Positions 34,122 to 43,153 of a stretch of DNA of 64,000 bases are shown one piece after another. A program made the position numbers and the translations under genes. Source of the DNA: an uncultured Neomegalonema sp. (GTDB lineage: Bacteria > Pseudomonadota > Alphaproteobacteria > Rhodobacterales > Rhodobacteraceae). Position 1 is the stretch's first letter. Every line of letters starts with the position of its first letter. The notes under the pieces were generated by a model. The model ran no database searches. It saw nothing but the letters and a program-made list of their open reading frames with translations, and was not told the DNA's origin. Location: assembly GCA_937990185.1 (NCBI GenBank), contig CALKBI010000067.1:1-64000 (forward strand), read 5' to 3'.

Positions 34122-35348
34122 ATGCCGATAATACATGTGGATACGCTTATTGTTGGCGCTGGGCAGGCCGGCTTAGCCATAAGCGCTCATTTAGGCACAC
34201 TTGGCGTTGAGAATATCGTGCTTGAAAGACACCGTATCGCCGAGGCGTGGCGGACCGCCCGTTGGGACAGTCTCGTCGCCAATGGACCCGCGTGGCACGA
34301 CCGGTTCCCCGACAAGGAATTTGACGACATCGACGGCGATGCTTTTGCAAGCAAGGAAAGTGTCACGCGCTATTTTGAAAGCTATGCCGAAGAGAAATCT
34401 CTATCCATTAAAACAGGTGTAGATGTCCATCGGGTTGCCCCGTTAGATACTGAAGCTGTCTATAGTGTGGAAACGAGTGACGGAACATACCACACGCGCA
34501 ACATTGTCGCCGCAACGGGACCGTTCCAGATTCCGGTGATGCCGCCCGTTATCCCGCAAACTGCGCCAGTCGCACAAATTCATTCCCAAGCCTACTACGC
34601 GCCAAACCAACTCGAACCCGGCGCTGTTCTAGTGGTTGGAGCCGGATCATCCGGCACACAAATCGCGGATGAATTGCTTCAATCCGGGCGAGAGGTTTAT
34701 CTTTCGATTGGTCCACATGACAGGCCCCCGCGCCGCTATCGTGGTCAGGATTTCTGTTATTGGCTTGGCGTGCTTGGCAAATGGGAAATGAAGACACCGC
34801 CCGTTGGCAAAGAGCATGTAACAATCGCAGTCAGTGGAGCCAACGGAGGTCACACGGTTGATTTTCGGCGGCTTGCTGCACAAGGCATGAAACTGCTGGG
34901 GATGACCAAAGGATACGAAAACGGAATCGTCTCATTTCACTCTGATCTGGCCGATAATATTGCTGCGGGAGATGCGAGTTATCTATCGTTACTCGATGAA
35001 GCCGATGCTTATGTCGCGGAAAACGGTCTGGATCTGCCGGAAGAACCCGAGGCAAAAATAATTGATCCTGACCCTGAATGCGTGAGCAATCCGATCTCAG
35101 AAATTGACCTTGCTGATGCGGGGATCAAAACGGTTATCTGGGCCACGGGATATCGTCAGGATTTTAGCTGGCTCGACGTTGATGCGTTCGATCAAAACGG
35201 CAATCCTGACCATCACCGGGGCGCCTCTAAAGCACCAGGAGTTTATTTTCTTGGGCTGCCTTGGCTGTCAATGCGCGGATCATCCTTTATCTGGGGCGTT
35301 TACGAAGACGCAAAATACCTCGCACAACACATCGTTGAACGACAATAA
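34122..35348 (+). CDS. FAD-dependent NAD(P)-binding oxidoreductase (flavin monooxygenase/CzcO-like)
   Basis: 408 residues. FAD-binding GAGQAGLAISAHL (12-24), ERHRIAEAWRTARWDSLVANGPAWH in the usual place for flavin monooxygenases (FMO/BVMO), ATGPF, the NADPH-binding GAGSSGTQIADEL (about 175-187) and WATGYRQDFSWL near the C-terminus. Such enzymes oxygenate amines, sulfides or ketones. AGGA lies 8 bases before the ATG. Substrate cannot be predicted. Confidence 0.85.
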   Translation: MPIIHVDTLIVGAGQAGLAISAHLGTLGVENIVLERHRIAEAWRTARWDSLVANGPAWHDRFPDKEFDDIDGDAFASKESVTRYFESYAEEKSLSIKTGVDVHRVAPLDTEAVYSVETSDGTYHTRNIVAATGPFQIPVMPPVIPQTAPVAQIHSQAYYAPNQLEPGAVLVVGAGSSGTQIADELLQSGREVYLSIGPHDRPPRRYRGQDFCYWLGVLGKWEMKTPPVGKEHVTIAVSGANGGHTVDFRRLAAQGMKLLGMTKGYENGIVSFHSDLADNIAAGDASYLSLLDEADAYVAENGLDLPEEPEAKIIDPDPECVSNPISEIDLADAGIKTVIWATGYRQDFSWLDVDAFDQNGNPDHHRGASKAPGVYFLGLPWLSMRGSSFIWGVYEDAKYLAQHIVERQ

Positions 35349-35359
35349 AGGCTAGCCGA

Positions 35360-36274
35360 TCAAGACGGGTCTGCTGCTTTTTCGACTTGCTCAAAAATCG
35401 CATTGCAGATGTCATCCATCTCTAACGCAAAGAAGTTTTTCGCGGCTGCTTGATTAGGATGGTACGGGTCTTTCACCATGCCGTCTTCGTTTAAACGGAA
35501 ATAATGTTTATTACCGAGATTAGCGGCGACCGTTTCCGGCGTTGATCCCGGCACGAATGTACATCTATTGCCCGTTTCAACAAAAGCCTGTCGCAAGTTC
35601 TCCTGAGCACGCAGACGCAGCTTTGTAATTTTTTCCGAGTAAGGCGGGGCTGTCGTCATAAAGATGCAAGGAATATCTTGCGGCACTTGGGACATCATCG
35701 CCAGCACATCGGAAACGGCGCGATCTTTACTTCTTGCCCAACGCTTGGCTGAGTTACCCAAAAATGAGAGCAATAAAAGCTTGGGCTGATAATAGCCTTC
35801 TTGGAACATGGTTTCGAACGGAGAGCGGTTTTTTTCACAAAATTGGTACTGCGGCCCTTGACCAATTTGCACGTATTTATTGCTCGTATCATTGACGAAG
35901 CCGTAGGAACCAGCATTGACGTTCCAAGTCGGATCAACATCACAAACCTTACCCTTGGCCTTACCACTGCGCGCGGTCCAAGAATGAAGCGAGGTGGATC
36001 GCACGCCAATGACGGCAACTTTCATTTCACCAAGTTTAGCGAGGTTGCGCTTATGATAATCATTGGGGTGGCAATGCTGTTTAATGTCGGTGAAGAATTC
36101 GAGAAAGGCTGGGCCAGAACCAAAAGAAATCTGGCTGTCTCCTAGAATCAGAATATCAGGCGAGACGAAATCTTCCGCTTGCGTCGAAGCAGTCGTAATT
36201 GTGAGCGGCAATAATGCACATGCGAGGCTCGCAAGGATATGGCGGCAACGATGAAGGGGCTGTCGCTTCGGCAT
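35360..36274 (-). CDS. Secreted SGNH/GDSL-like protein, copy 2
   Basis: 304 residues with a hydrophobic N-terminus (about 10-33, possible signal peptide) and block I GDSQISFG with Ser47 as the likely nucleophile. LLSFLGNS is a block III-like Asn, and VKDPYHPNQ carries the Asp-x-x-His of block V. So it looks like a periplasmic esterase/acetylhydrolase acting on a glycan or lipid. It is a close tandem paralogue of the gene at 36288, which lies 13 bases upstream, so one operon. Cys residues (HCHP, KVCDVD, QFCEKN, IPCIF, NRCTF) are conserved between the copies and probably form disulfides. Confidence 0.75.
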   Translation of the reverse strand: MPKRQPLHRCRHILASLACALLPLTITTASTQAEDFVSPDILILGDSQISFGSGPAFLEFFTDIKQHCHPNDYHKRNLAKLGEMKVAVIGVRSTSLHSWTARSGKAKGKVCDVDPTWNVNAGSYGFVNDTSNKYVQIGQGPQYQFCEKNRSPFETMFQEGYYQPKLLLLSFLGNSAKRWARSKDRAVSDVLAMMSQVPQDIPCIFMTTAPPYSEKITKLRLRAQENLRQAFVETGNRCTFVPGSTPETVAANLGNKHYFRLNEDGMVKDPYHPNQAAAKNFFALEMDDICNAIFEQVEKAADPS

Positions 36275-36287
36275 AGTTCTCTCTGAT

Positions 36288-37163
36288 CTACTGTCCCAAT
36301 TGATTTATCACGGCACGACAAATCTGCGGCGTATTCAAAGCGACAAACCGCCTTACCGCAGAAGGACTAGGGTGGAAAGGGTCCTTTACCGTACCATTGT
36401 CTCGGCGTCTGAAGTATTTCGCATTACCCTCAATTTCTGCAACAACTTCCGGCGTATATCCTTCCACAAAATCGCACCGCCTATACAGGTCAAACGCGGC
36501 CTTGATATTGGCCTGCGCTTTGGTGCGCTCCGCATTCACTTTTGAACCGTGGACGGGAACCGTCGTCATAAAGATGCAGGGCATACCCGGAGGAAGTTGA
36601 CTAAGAGTCAGAGCCACATCTCTACGTGCAGTCTCGGGGCTGCCCGCCCAACGCTGTGACGCATTCCCAAGAAACGCCATTACGAAGACCTTAGGTGCGT
36701 AATATCCGTTTGCGAACATCTCCTGAAAAGGAGAGCGATCTCTTGTACAAAATTGATAATGCGGACCTTTTCCCATTTGAACAAAGGCACGATCTCGCTT
36801 GCCGCCAACACCATAGACTCCAGCGTTAACGCCATATTTTTTGTCTACTTCGCAAATCGTCGCTTTCGTTTGCTCATCCGTCGCGACCCAAGAATGCAAT
36901 CCTGTAGAGCGGACACCGAGTGATGCAACACTTGCATTGCGGAGAGCAGGAAGCCCTATTCCCGACGTATCGTAGGGAGCGCACTTGTTCTCAATGTCTG
37001 CAAAGAAATCATTGTAAACTCTTCCAGCGCCGAAAGAAATCTGACTATCACCTAGGATCAAGACATCAGGGCCGGTCCCAGCCCGTTTTACGTCTGTCTC
37101 TGCAAAAGAAGGATCGCTAAACGTCGCCAGTAATACGGGTAGGGCAAACAACTTTCTCAACAT
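36288..37163 (-). CDS. Secreted SGNH/GDSL-like protein, copy 1
   Basis: 291 residues; signal peptide 1-21 (MLRKLFALPVLLATFSDPSF, A). Same plan as the downstream paralogue: GDSQISFG (Ser40), VASLGVRSTGLHSW, VYGVGG, MAFLGNASQRW, IFMTTVPVHGSK and VKDPFHPSP with Asp-x-x-His. GGAG is 7 bases before the ATG. First gene of the two-gene unit, so a recent-looking tandem duplication with clear divergence. Likely a carbohydrate-deacylating or cell-envelope esterase by fold, substrate unknown. Confidence 0.75.
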   Translation of the reverse strand: MLRKLFALPVLLATFSDPSFAETDVKRAGTGPDVLILGDSQISFGAGRVYNDFFADIENKCAPYDTSGIGLPALRNASVASLGVRSTGLHSWVATDEQTKATICEVDKKYGVNAGVYGVGGKRDRAFVQMGKGPHYQFCTRDRSPFQEMFANGYYAPKVFVMAFLGNASQRWAGSPETARRDVALTLSQLPPGMPCIFMTTVPVHGSKVNAERTKAQANIKAAFDLYRRCDFVEGYTPEVVAEIEGNAKYFRRRDNGTVKDPFHPSPSAVRRFVALNTPQICRAVINQLGQ

Positions 37164-37443
37164 CGTAGTCTCCGCTCACCCCCGTAAGTTCGTACCGTAC
37201 CATGCGAGAGCAATCGCTTAAAGTCTAGTCACAATCCATTGTAATTGAAGTACAAAATACACCAGAAATTTATACGCCAATCCTTCGTTCTGCCATAATC
37301 CCCTCGCCAAGTTTACGATGACAGCTAACAGCAGAATATTATTGGCTTGTTTCTGGCGTGCAGACGCCGGAAGAACAAACCTGTTAGACAGCGTTGTTCT
37401 ATAAGACGACGCACCTTACCGGCTTAAGTTGGAATATTCCGCC

Positions 37444-37884
37444 ATGCTTTCACGCAACCGAACCGCCCTGCTCTTCGCCGCTTTTGGCGCGTTGGTTACA
37501 GTGGCTGTTTTTGGCTTCATGGGAAGCGATGGGCCGCTACCCGATGCAGCCATCCCGATGATAATTTTCGGCATAGTTTCAGCGGGCCTGATGGGTTGGC
37601 TTCTCGCGCATAAGCTGGCGACACCGTTTCGGGCTTTTGCAATTCTGACCGGAGCCACCGTAATGCTCGGCTCACAAATTCCTTTCGCCATAATAACCGC
37701 GACGTATTTCTGGTTTCAGGAACCAGTTTCACTATCTGATTACGGTCAATCCATCGCGGTTTTGATCGTTGGCGGTTGGGCAATAGCAGGCATTGCACAA
37801 ACCATCGCCGGAGCCTTAGCCGGATGGCTTATCCACTGGATGGGCAATCATTTTGAAGAACAACCAGGAAGAGATTTCGATTAA
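37444..37884 (+). CDS. Four-helix membrane protein of unknown function
   Basis: 146 residues from ATG 37444, with TTG five codons earlier as an alternative. Hydrophobic helices at about 9-28, 38-57, 66-90 and 105-130; acidic C-terminal tail (EEQPGRDFD). No motif recognised. Ribosome site GGAA is distant and weak. It sits between two convergent/divergent units with its own upstream gap. Confidence 0.6.
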   Translation: MLSRNRTALLFAAFGALVTVAVFGFMGSDGPLPDAAIPMIIFGIVSAGLMGWLLAHKLATPFRAFAILTGATVMLGSQIPFAIITATYFWFQEPVSLSDYGQSIAVLIVGGWAIAGIAQTIAGALAGWLIHWMGNHFEEQPGRDFD

Positions 37885-37958
37885 GCCACGACAACCTGAA
37901 AGCTGATTGTAAGCACCCACCCGCCATATCCGTTGGGAGTGACGGGCGGGAAATTACA

Positions 37959-38903
37959 TTACAGGAACAGTTGATAGCTCGCTGCCGTGTAGCGGAACCC
38001 ACCGGAACCATTATCACTGACATAGCCCACCGCCGGATACGGCATGTGATAGCCAATGAACGGAATACCATCCGCCGCGAGCATACCGAAAACCTTCTTA
38101 CGGCTTGCCACTGCGCCTTCTTTGTCCATATCGAACTTAACGTGCCAATCAGGACGCTCCAGTGAGGCAATAAAGTGGTTCGCCGTATCGCCGGTGATCA
38201 ACAAACGCTTACCGCCGCTTTCGACATGAAAGACTGTGTGACCCGGCGTATGACCATTCGCCGCCATTGCATCAATGCCGGACACCACCGAAGCATCCTT
38301 GCCAATAAACGTGGTTTTCTCAGCAAGAGGGACGACATGGCTTTCGACCATCTTATGCTTGATGCCGACCCAGTGGTCATATTCTTTGGAGGCTGCGATA
38401 TAACGTGCATTCGGGAAGGTCGGTTTACCGTCCACCATCAACCCGCCGATGTGATCGCCATGGAAGTGGGTAAGCGCGACAATATCCACATCCTCAGGCG
38501 CATAACCGACTTCAGCCATCCGCGCACGCAACTTACCCGCCGATGGACGCTGCGTGCCATCATTTCCGGTATCAAACAGGATCAGCTCGGAGCCGGTATT
38601 GACCAGCGTTACCGTGAAACCGATCTCCATCTTATCGGACGGAAGATTATGGGACTCCGCGAATTCGGCGACTTCCTTAGCATCTACATTCTCACCAAAG
38701 ATCGGGTGCGGACCGCCAAGCGTAACCGCCCCATCAAAAATCGTCGTAACTTCGAAATCTCCAAGTGGAAAACGGAAGTGCGTCGGGCGAACCGGACCAA
38801 GCATTTTTGCCTTAGCATTTGCAGGTGTCGCACGGATCAAGGCTGGTGCTGCGAGCGCTCCGCCGAGTGCGACCAGCGTACCGCGTCGTGTAAAGTTGGT
38901 CAT
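37959..38903 (-). CDS. Tat-exported metallo-beta-lactamase-fold hydrolase
   Basis: 314 residues. The N-terminus MTNFTRRGTLVALGGALAAP is a Tat signal. Zinc motif HFHGDH (H146, H148, D150, H151), HTPGH (H218), a metal-bridging Asp in ITGDT (D239) and a late His in GYHMP make a complete two-metal site. Lactonases, methyl parathion hydrolase-like enzymes and sulfatases share this plan. Because a LuxI/LuxR pair lies in the same window, a lactonase role is worth testing, but the sequence does not decide it. Divergent to the amidohydrolase at 39143 (239 bp). Confidence 0.85.
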   Translation of the reverse strand: MTNFTRRGTLVALGGALAAPALIRATPANAKAKMLGPVRPTHFRFPLGDFEVTTIFDGAVTLGGPHPIFGENVDAKEVAEFAESHNLPSDKMEIGFTVTLVNTGSELILFDTGNDGTQRPSAGKLRARMAEVGYAPEDVDIVALTHFHGDHIGGLMVDGKPTFPNARYIAASKEYDHWVGIKHKMVESHVVPLAEKTTFIGKDASVVSGIDAMAANGHTPGHTVFHVESGGKRLLITGDTANHFIASLERPDWHVKFDMDKEGAVASRKKVFGMLAADGIPFIGYHMPYPAVGYVSDNGSGGFRYTAASYQLFL

Positions 38904-39128
38904 TGAAACTCTCCTGAATCATGAGGAGCATACTTTATAGAACGCTTAGAAAAAGGCGATCTCATCGCAACAATGTCGCGGTAAAGTTATCGCACGCAAA
39001 AGCAAACTATCTATCTGATAAAAGCGGCAAAAGTTTCGAAATCATACTTTTGCTGCAAATGTTCTACAAACAACCTTCACGGTTGCGCCCATCGAAAAAA
39101 TCGTCCAGCCTGATAAGAGGACAAGTAA

Positions 39129-39146
39129 ATGCGGGGATTGGCGTGA
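39129..39146 (+). promoter_or_regulatory. Five-codon minigene overlapping the amidohydrolase GTG
   Basis: ATG CGG GGA TTG GCG TGA with AGAGG 8 bases upstream. Its stop overlaps the GTG start at 39143 (GTGA), so a ribosome finishing it could re-initiate on the amidohydrolase. The minigene peptide would be MRGLA. Confidence 0.5.
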
Positions 39147-40390
39147 CAGCCATATTGTTTCAAAACGCAACTTTGGTTGACGCAACACAGACCGAGGCCC
39201 GTGAAGGCTTTGACGTTCTTGTTGAAGATGATCGCATTAAAGAAGTCTCCGACTCGCGCATAAATGCGAATGACGTGCGTAAGATAGACCTAAAAGGCGG
39301 AACTCTGATGCCGGGGCTTGTTGACGCGCACGTTCACGTCAAGGCAACAGATTTGAATCTGGCCCTGCTTGGCGTCAAACCCTCCAGTTATATCTACGCG
39401 CAAACAACCAAGATTATGGAGGGGATGCTGCAACGCGGTTTCACCACAGTGCGTGATGCTGCTGGTGCGGATAAAGGTTTGGCCGATGCGGTGGATCACG
39501 GCTTGATTGCGGGACCACGGCTAAGGGTTTGCGGGCTATCGCTCTCACAAACCGGCGGACATTCCGATCAGCGACCTGTCACCGTGATGAGCGATGTGTC
39601 TTCTAATGAACGGCACAATCTGATGCAGCATTTTGGCCGTTTGGCAGATGGCGTAGATGAATGTCGCCGTGCTGCGCGGGATGAGCTGCGTAAAGGCGCG
39701 CATCATGTAAAGATCATGGCCGGAGGCGGCGTTTCGTCTCCCACCGATCCGATTGAGAACACCCAATACTCAATGGAAGAACTTATTGCGATCAATCAAG
39801 AGGCCGCCGCGTGGAACACTTACACGATGGCCCATACATATACGCCGCGCGCAATTCAAATGTGCGTCGAAGCCGGAACACGAACACTAGAGCATTGCAA
39901 TCTAATTGACGTTGAAACTGCCGAAATGATCGCAGAGCATGACGCTTATCACGTCCCAACCAACATAACCTATTGGGCGCTGAACAAGCACGGCAAGGAA
40001 TATGGCTTCCCGGATATCAGCATCGAAAAACTGAAAACCATCGTGGATGCAGGGCTTGGCGCGGTTGAAATCTCAAAGAACGCGGGCGTAAAAATCGGCT
40101 TTGGCACAGACCTTCTCGGCCCCTGCCATCATTATCAAGCCAATGAATTTGGCCTTGCCGCGCAAGTGCTTGGCAATCACGGCGCACTGAAAGCATCGCT
40201 CGAAACCAGTGCCGAAATTATGTATATGGAAAACGAAATCGGCAAAGTGCAGGCTGGCTTTAAAGCCGATCTAATCGTTGTCGACGGCAATCCGCTCAAC
40301 GATATTACGTGCCTTGAGAATGACGGTGCAAAAATCCCATTAGTAATGCGAGATGGGATCATCTTCAAAGACACGAACGGTATCGCGTAA
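39143..40390 (+). CDS. Metal-dependent amidohydrolase (imidazolonepropionase/prolidase-like)
   Basis: 415 residues, GTG start at 39143 with GGGGA 5-6 bases upstream; the open frame runs 74 codons further upstream but that part is not family-like. Amidohydrolase superfamily (TIM barrel): metal ligands H63 and H65 (DAHVHV), the Lys that is carbamylated in HVKIMAGGG, His in MAHTYTP and LEHCNLI, and the final Asp in GTDLLG. Typical substrates are Xaa-Pro dipeptides, N-acyl amino acids or cyclic amides. Start of a plus-strand run: amidohydrolase, binding protein, two permeases, ATPase. Confidence 0.88.
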   Translation: MTAILFQNATLVDATQTEAREGFDVLVEDDRIKEVSDSRINANDVRKIDLKGGTLMPGLVDAHVHVKATDLNLALLGVKPSSYIYAQTTKIMEGMLQRGFTTVRDAAGADKGLADAVDHGLIAGPRLRVCGLSLSQTGGHSDQRPVTVMSDVSSNERHNLMQHFGRLADGVDECRRAARDELRKGAHHVKIMAGGGVSSPTDPIENTQYSMEELIAINQEAAAWNTYTMAHTYTPRAIQMCVEAGTRTLEHCNLIDVETAEMIAEHDAYHVPTNITYWALNKHGKEYGFPDISIEKLKTIVDAGLGAVEISKNAGVKIGFGTDLLGPCHHYQANEFGLAAQVLGNHGALKASLETSAEIMYMENEIGKVQAGFKADLIVVDGNPLNDITCLENDGAKIPLVMRDGIIFKDTNGIA

Positions 40391-40450
40391 ACCACATAGA
40401 TTTAACAACCGCTCTTAGAATGGCGGCAACAAAAACTCAGGGAGTTGAAA

Positions 40451-42049
40451 ATGCGATCAATTACAAAGACCCTCACCGCCGCCTTTTTGGGCAGTGCCAT
40501 GCTCGCGGCCCCAGCCAGCGCTAAAGAATTCAAATTCGCATTCCAAGGCGATGCAGGAACCATGGACCCGCACGGCTTGTTCGAGACTTTCACCCTCGGT
40601 TTCCAACGCAATATCTACGAAGGTCTGGTCGCCCGTGACGGCAACATGGCCATGACCGGTGCATTGGCGGAAAGCTGGGAAAACACCAGCCCGAAAGTCT
40701 GGACATTCAACCTCCGCAAAGGCGTGAAGTTCCACAACGGTAATGACTTTACTGCTGATGATGTTGCGTTCTCTGTCGAGCGCATCAAAACCGAAGGCTC
40801 TGACATGAAAGTGGTCGCGGCCTTGATCGATAAAGTGAAAGTCATCGACGATCACACAATCGAGTTCCATACACCGGCCCCTAACCCGATTATGCCGCTG
40901 CAACTCGAAATTTTCTACATCATGGACAAAGAATGGTCCGAAGAGAATAAAACCACTGAAGCAACCAGTGTTGCGGGCGGCGACGAAGGCAACTTCGCCA
41001 ACCTCAACGCCAATGGAACCGGGCCTTTCAAACTCGAATCTCGTCAGAGCGGCGTTAAGACCGTTCTCGTACGCAATGACGACCATTGGGAAGATATCGA
41101 CTCCAATGTAACCAAAGCAATTTTCACCCCAATTGATCAGGATGCAACGCGCGTGGCTGCGTTGATTTCCGGCGATGTGGATCTTGCATGGCCGATTCCG
41201 GTGCAGGACTGGAACCGCCTTGAAAGCGCCGATGGCGTTAAGCCACTCACCGGCCCTGAAGCACGCACGATCTTCCTCGGCTTCAACCAAACCGATGATG
41301 AGCTGAAAACCGGCGGCGATGCGACCAAAGGGAAAAATCCTTTTAAAGACGTGCGTGTCCGCAAAGCCTTTATGCAAGCCATCGATATCGAAGCCATCAA
41401 GAAAAAGATCATGCGTGGCTCGGCAACACCAGCCGGTTTGATGATTGCACCTCAGATCAACGGATTTACTGAAGGACAGAACACCCGCCCTGACCATGAT
41501 GTTGCGGCAGCGAAAAAGTTGATGGAAGACGCCGGATACGGTGACGGATTTGAAGTCACAATGGACTGCCCCAATGATCGTTATGTGAATGACGAAAAAA
41601 TCTGTCAGGCGTCCGCGTCCATGCTTGCGAAAATCGGCGTTAAAGTGAACCTGCTTGCGCAAACCAAGTCGAAATACTTCGGCAAGGTTCTTGCTCAAAA
41701 CGAATATGACACCGATTTCTTCTTACTCGGTTGGACGCCTTCGACCTTCGACGCGCATAATGTCTTGTCAGCGCTGATGTCCTGTCGCGGCGGCGAAGAT
41801 AATATCGGTGCATTTAATCTTGGCGGTTATTGCAACCCGAAAATCAACGAACTGACCGCCAAGGTTCAATCCGAAACGGATCAGGACAAGCGTCAAGCGA
41901 TGATCGAAGAAGCCTTCCAAATCCACAGTGATGAAGTCGGCCACATTCCGCTGCACCAGCAACCGCTGTCATGGGGTGTTTCGGATAAAGTCGATGTGAT
42001 TCAACGCCCCGACAACGTATTCGATCTGCGTTCAGCAGTCGTTAAGTGA
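40451..42049 (+). CDS. ABC transporter substrate-binding protein (peptide/opine, SBP_bac_5)
   Basis: 532 residues; GGAG is 6 bases before ATG 40451. Sec signal peptide (MRSITKTLTAAFLGSAMLAA then PASA). Family marks: AFQGDAGTMDPHGLFETFT, WTFNLRKGVKFHNGNDFTADDV, GTGPFKLESRQ, VRKAFMQAIDIEAI, and a late PLHQQPLSWG. Binds a peptide, opine or glycan-like solute in the periplasm for the permeases encoded downstream. Two strong hairpins follow the stop. Gap to the amidohydrolase is 60 bases, same operon likely. Confidence 0.92.
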   Translation: MRSITKTLTAAFLGSAMLAAPASAKEFKFAFQGDAGTMDPHGLFETFTLGFQRNIYEGLVARDGNMAMTGALAESWENTSPKVWTFNLRKGVKFHNGNDFTADDVAFSVERIKTEGSDMKVVAALIDKVKVIDDHTIEFHTPAPNPIMPLQLEIFYIMDKEWSEENKTTEATSVAGGDEGNFANLNANGTGPFKLESRQSGVKTVLVRNDDHWEDIDSNVTKAIFTPIDQDATRVAALISGDVDLAWPIPVQDWNRLESADGVKPLTGPEARTIFLGFNQTDDELKTGGDATKGKNPFKDVRVRKAFMQAIDIEAIKKKIMRGSATPAGLMIAPQINGFTEGQNTRPDHDVAAAKKLMEDAGYGDGFEVTMDCPNDRYVNDEKICQASASMLAKIGVKVNLLAQTKSKYFGKVLAQNEYDTDFFLLGWTPSTFDAHNVLSALMSCRGGEDNIGAFNLGGYCNPKINELTAKVQSETDQDKRQAMIEEAFQIHSDEVGHIPLHQQPLSWGVSDKVDVIQRPDNVFDLRSAVVK

Positions 42050-42068
42050 GAAACGACGCTGTAACCGG

Positions 42069-42093
42069 GAAAGCGCTCCAACCGAGCGCTTTC
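42069..42093 (+). terminator. Intercistronic hairpin 1 after the binding-protein gene
   Basis: Perfect 10-bp stem GAAAGCGCTC / GAGCGCTTTC with a 5-base loop, 19 bases after the stop. The following AGTTTCG is only a weak U-tract, so it more likely stabilises the upstream mRNA end or attenuates than fully terminates. Confidence 0.55.
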
Positions 42094-42127
42094 AGTTTCG
42101 AACGAGCGGCGCAATAGCGTTGCCAAG

Positions 42128-42151
42128 CCCCCTCGCTGAAACGCGAGGGGG
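42128..42151 (+). promoter_or_regulatory. Intercistronic hairpin 2 just before the permease
   Basis: Perfect 9-bp stem CCCCCTCGC / GCGAGGGGG with a 6-base loop. The 3' arm ends 13 bases before the permease ATG, and AAGAG follows it as the ribosome site. It can lower read-through or translation of the transporter part relative to the binding protein. Confidence 0.5.
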
Positions 42152-42164
42152 TAAAGAGTAATCA

Positions 42165-43148
42165 ATGATCTCATTCCTCATCAAGCGGCTATTGCAATCA
42201 ATCCTCGTCATGCTGACGGTGGCGATCATTGCCTTTGCCCTCTTCCGCTATGTCGGTGATCCGATCAACAATATGGTGGGTCAGGACACGACGTTGGAGG
42301 AACGCGCAGAACTGCGCGAGCGGCTCGGGCTGGATGATCCATTCTTCGTGCAATTTGGACGCTTTGTCACCAATGCTGTACAAGGCGAGTTTGGTATATC
42401 GTACCAACACCGTCGCCCCGTATCAGAGCTGATTGCCGAACGCGCACCGGCCACACTAGAGCTGTCACTGCTTTCTGCTATCCTCGCAATAGCAATAGGC
42501 ATTCCGATGGGGGTTTACACCGCGATCCATCGAGACGGCTGGCTCAGTCGGGCCTTTATGTCGTTATCCTTGATAGGAATATCTCTGCCGACTTTTCTAA
42601 TTGGTATTCTGCTCATCTTACTCTTCGGCGTCATTCTGCGATGGTTGCCGACTTTCGGGCGCGGCGAGGTTGTCCAACTCGGCTGGTGGAGCACAGGCTT
42701 TCTCACCTGGTCCGGTATCAAAGCTCTTATTATGCCCGCAATCACCCTCGCGCTCTTCCAAATGACATTGATCATGCGGTTGGTGCGGGCTGAAATGCTG
42801 GAAGTTCTACGCACAGATTTTGTCAAATTCGGGCGCGCTCGTGGACTCCCTGATCGCTATGTCCATTTCAAAACCGCACTGAAAAATACGATGGTTCCGG
42901 TCATCACCATCATCGGCCTACAACTCGGCGCCATCATCGCTTTTGCGATCATCACCGAAACTGTCTTCCAATGGCCCGGCATGGGTCTGATGTTTATCCA
43001 AGCCGTCCGCGAAGTTGATATTCCGATCATGGCGGCTTACCTCGTTATGATTGCGCTGATTTTCGTCATCATCAATCTGATCGTCGACATGCTCTATTAT
43101 GTTGTTGATCCAAGGCTGCGCGTCGACCGCGCCGCTACTGGGCATTGA
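42165..43148 (+). CDS. ABC transporter permease, DppB/OppB-like
   Basis: 327 residues, about six helices. BPD_transp_1 domain in the OppB/DppB layout: QSILVMLTVAIIAFALFRYVG, MVGQDTTLEERAELRERLGLD, FGRARGLPDRYVHFKTALKN coupling loop, IGLQLGAIIAFAIITETVFQWPGMG. Pairs with the next gene. It follows the two hairpins; the stop is within 4-6 bases of the next start. Confidence 0.93.
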   Translation: MISFLIKRLLQSILVMLTVAIIAFALFRYVGDPINNMVGQDTTLEERAELRERLGLDDPFFVQFGRFVTNAVQGEFGISYQHRRPVSELIAERAPATLELSLLSAILAIAIGIPMGVYTAIHRDGWLSRAFMSLSLIGISLPTFLIGILLILLFGVILRWLPTFGRGEVVQLGWWSTGFLTWSGIKALIMPAITLALFQMTLIMRLVRAEMLEVLRTDFVKFGRARGLPDRYVHFKTALKNTMVPVITIIGLQLGAIIAFAIITETVFQWPGMGLMFIQAVREVDIPIMAAYLVMIALIFVIINLIVDMLYYVVDPRLRVDRAATGH

Positions 43149-43153
43149 TCGAT

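Noticed and set aside
38921-39142. N-terminal 74-codon extension of the amidohydrolase
   Set aside because: It has no family likeness and lies in the divergent promoter gap; GTG 39143 gives the normal N-terminus.
40457-41698. 413-codon frame antisense to the binding protein
   Set aside because: Shadow of a well-supported SBP_bac_5 gene.
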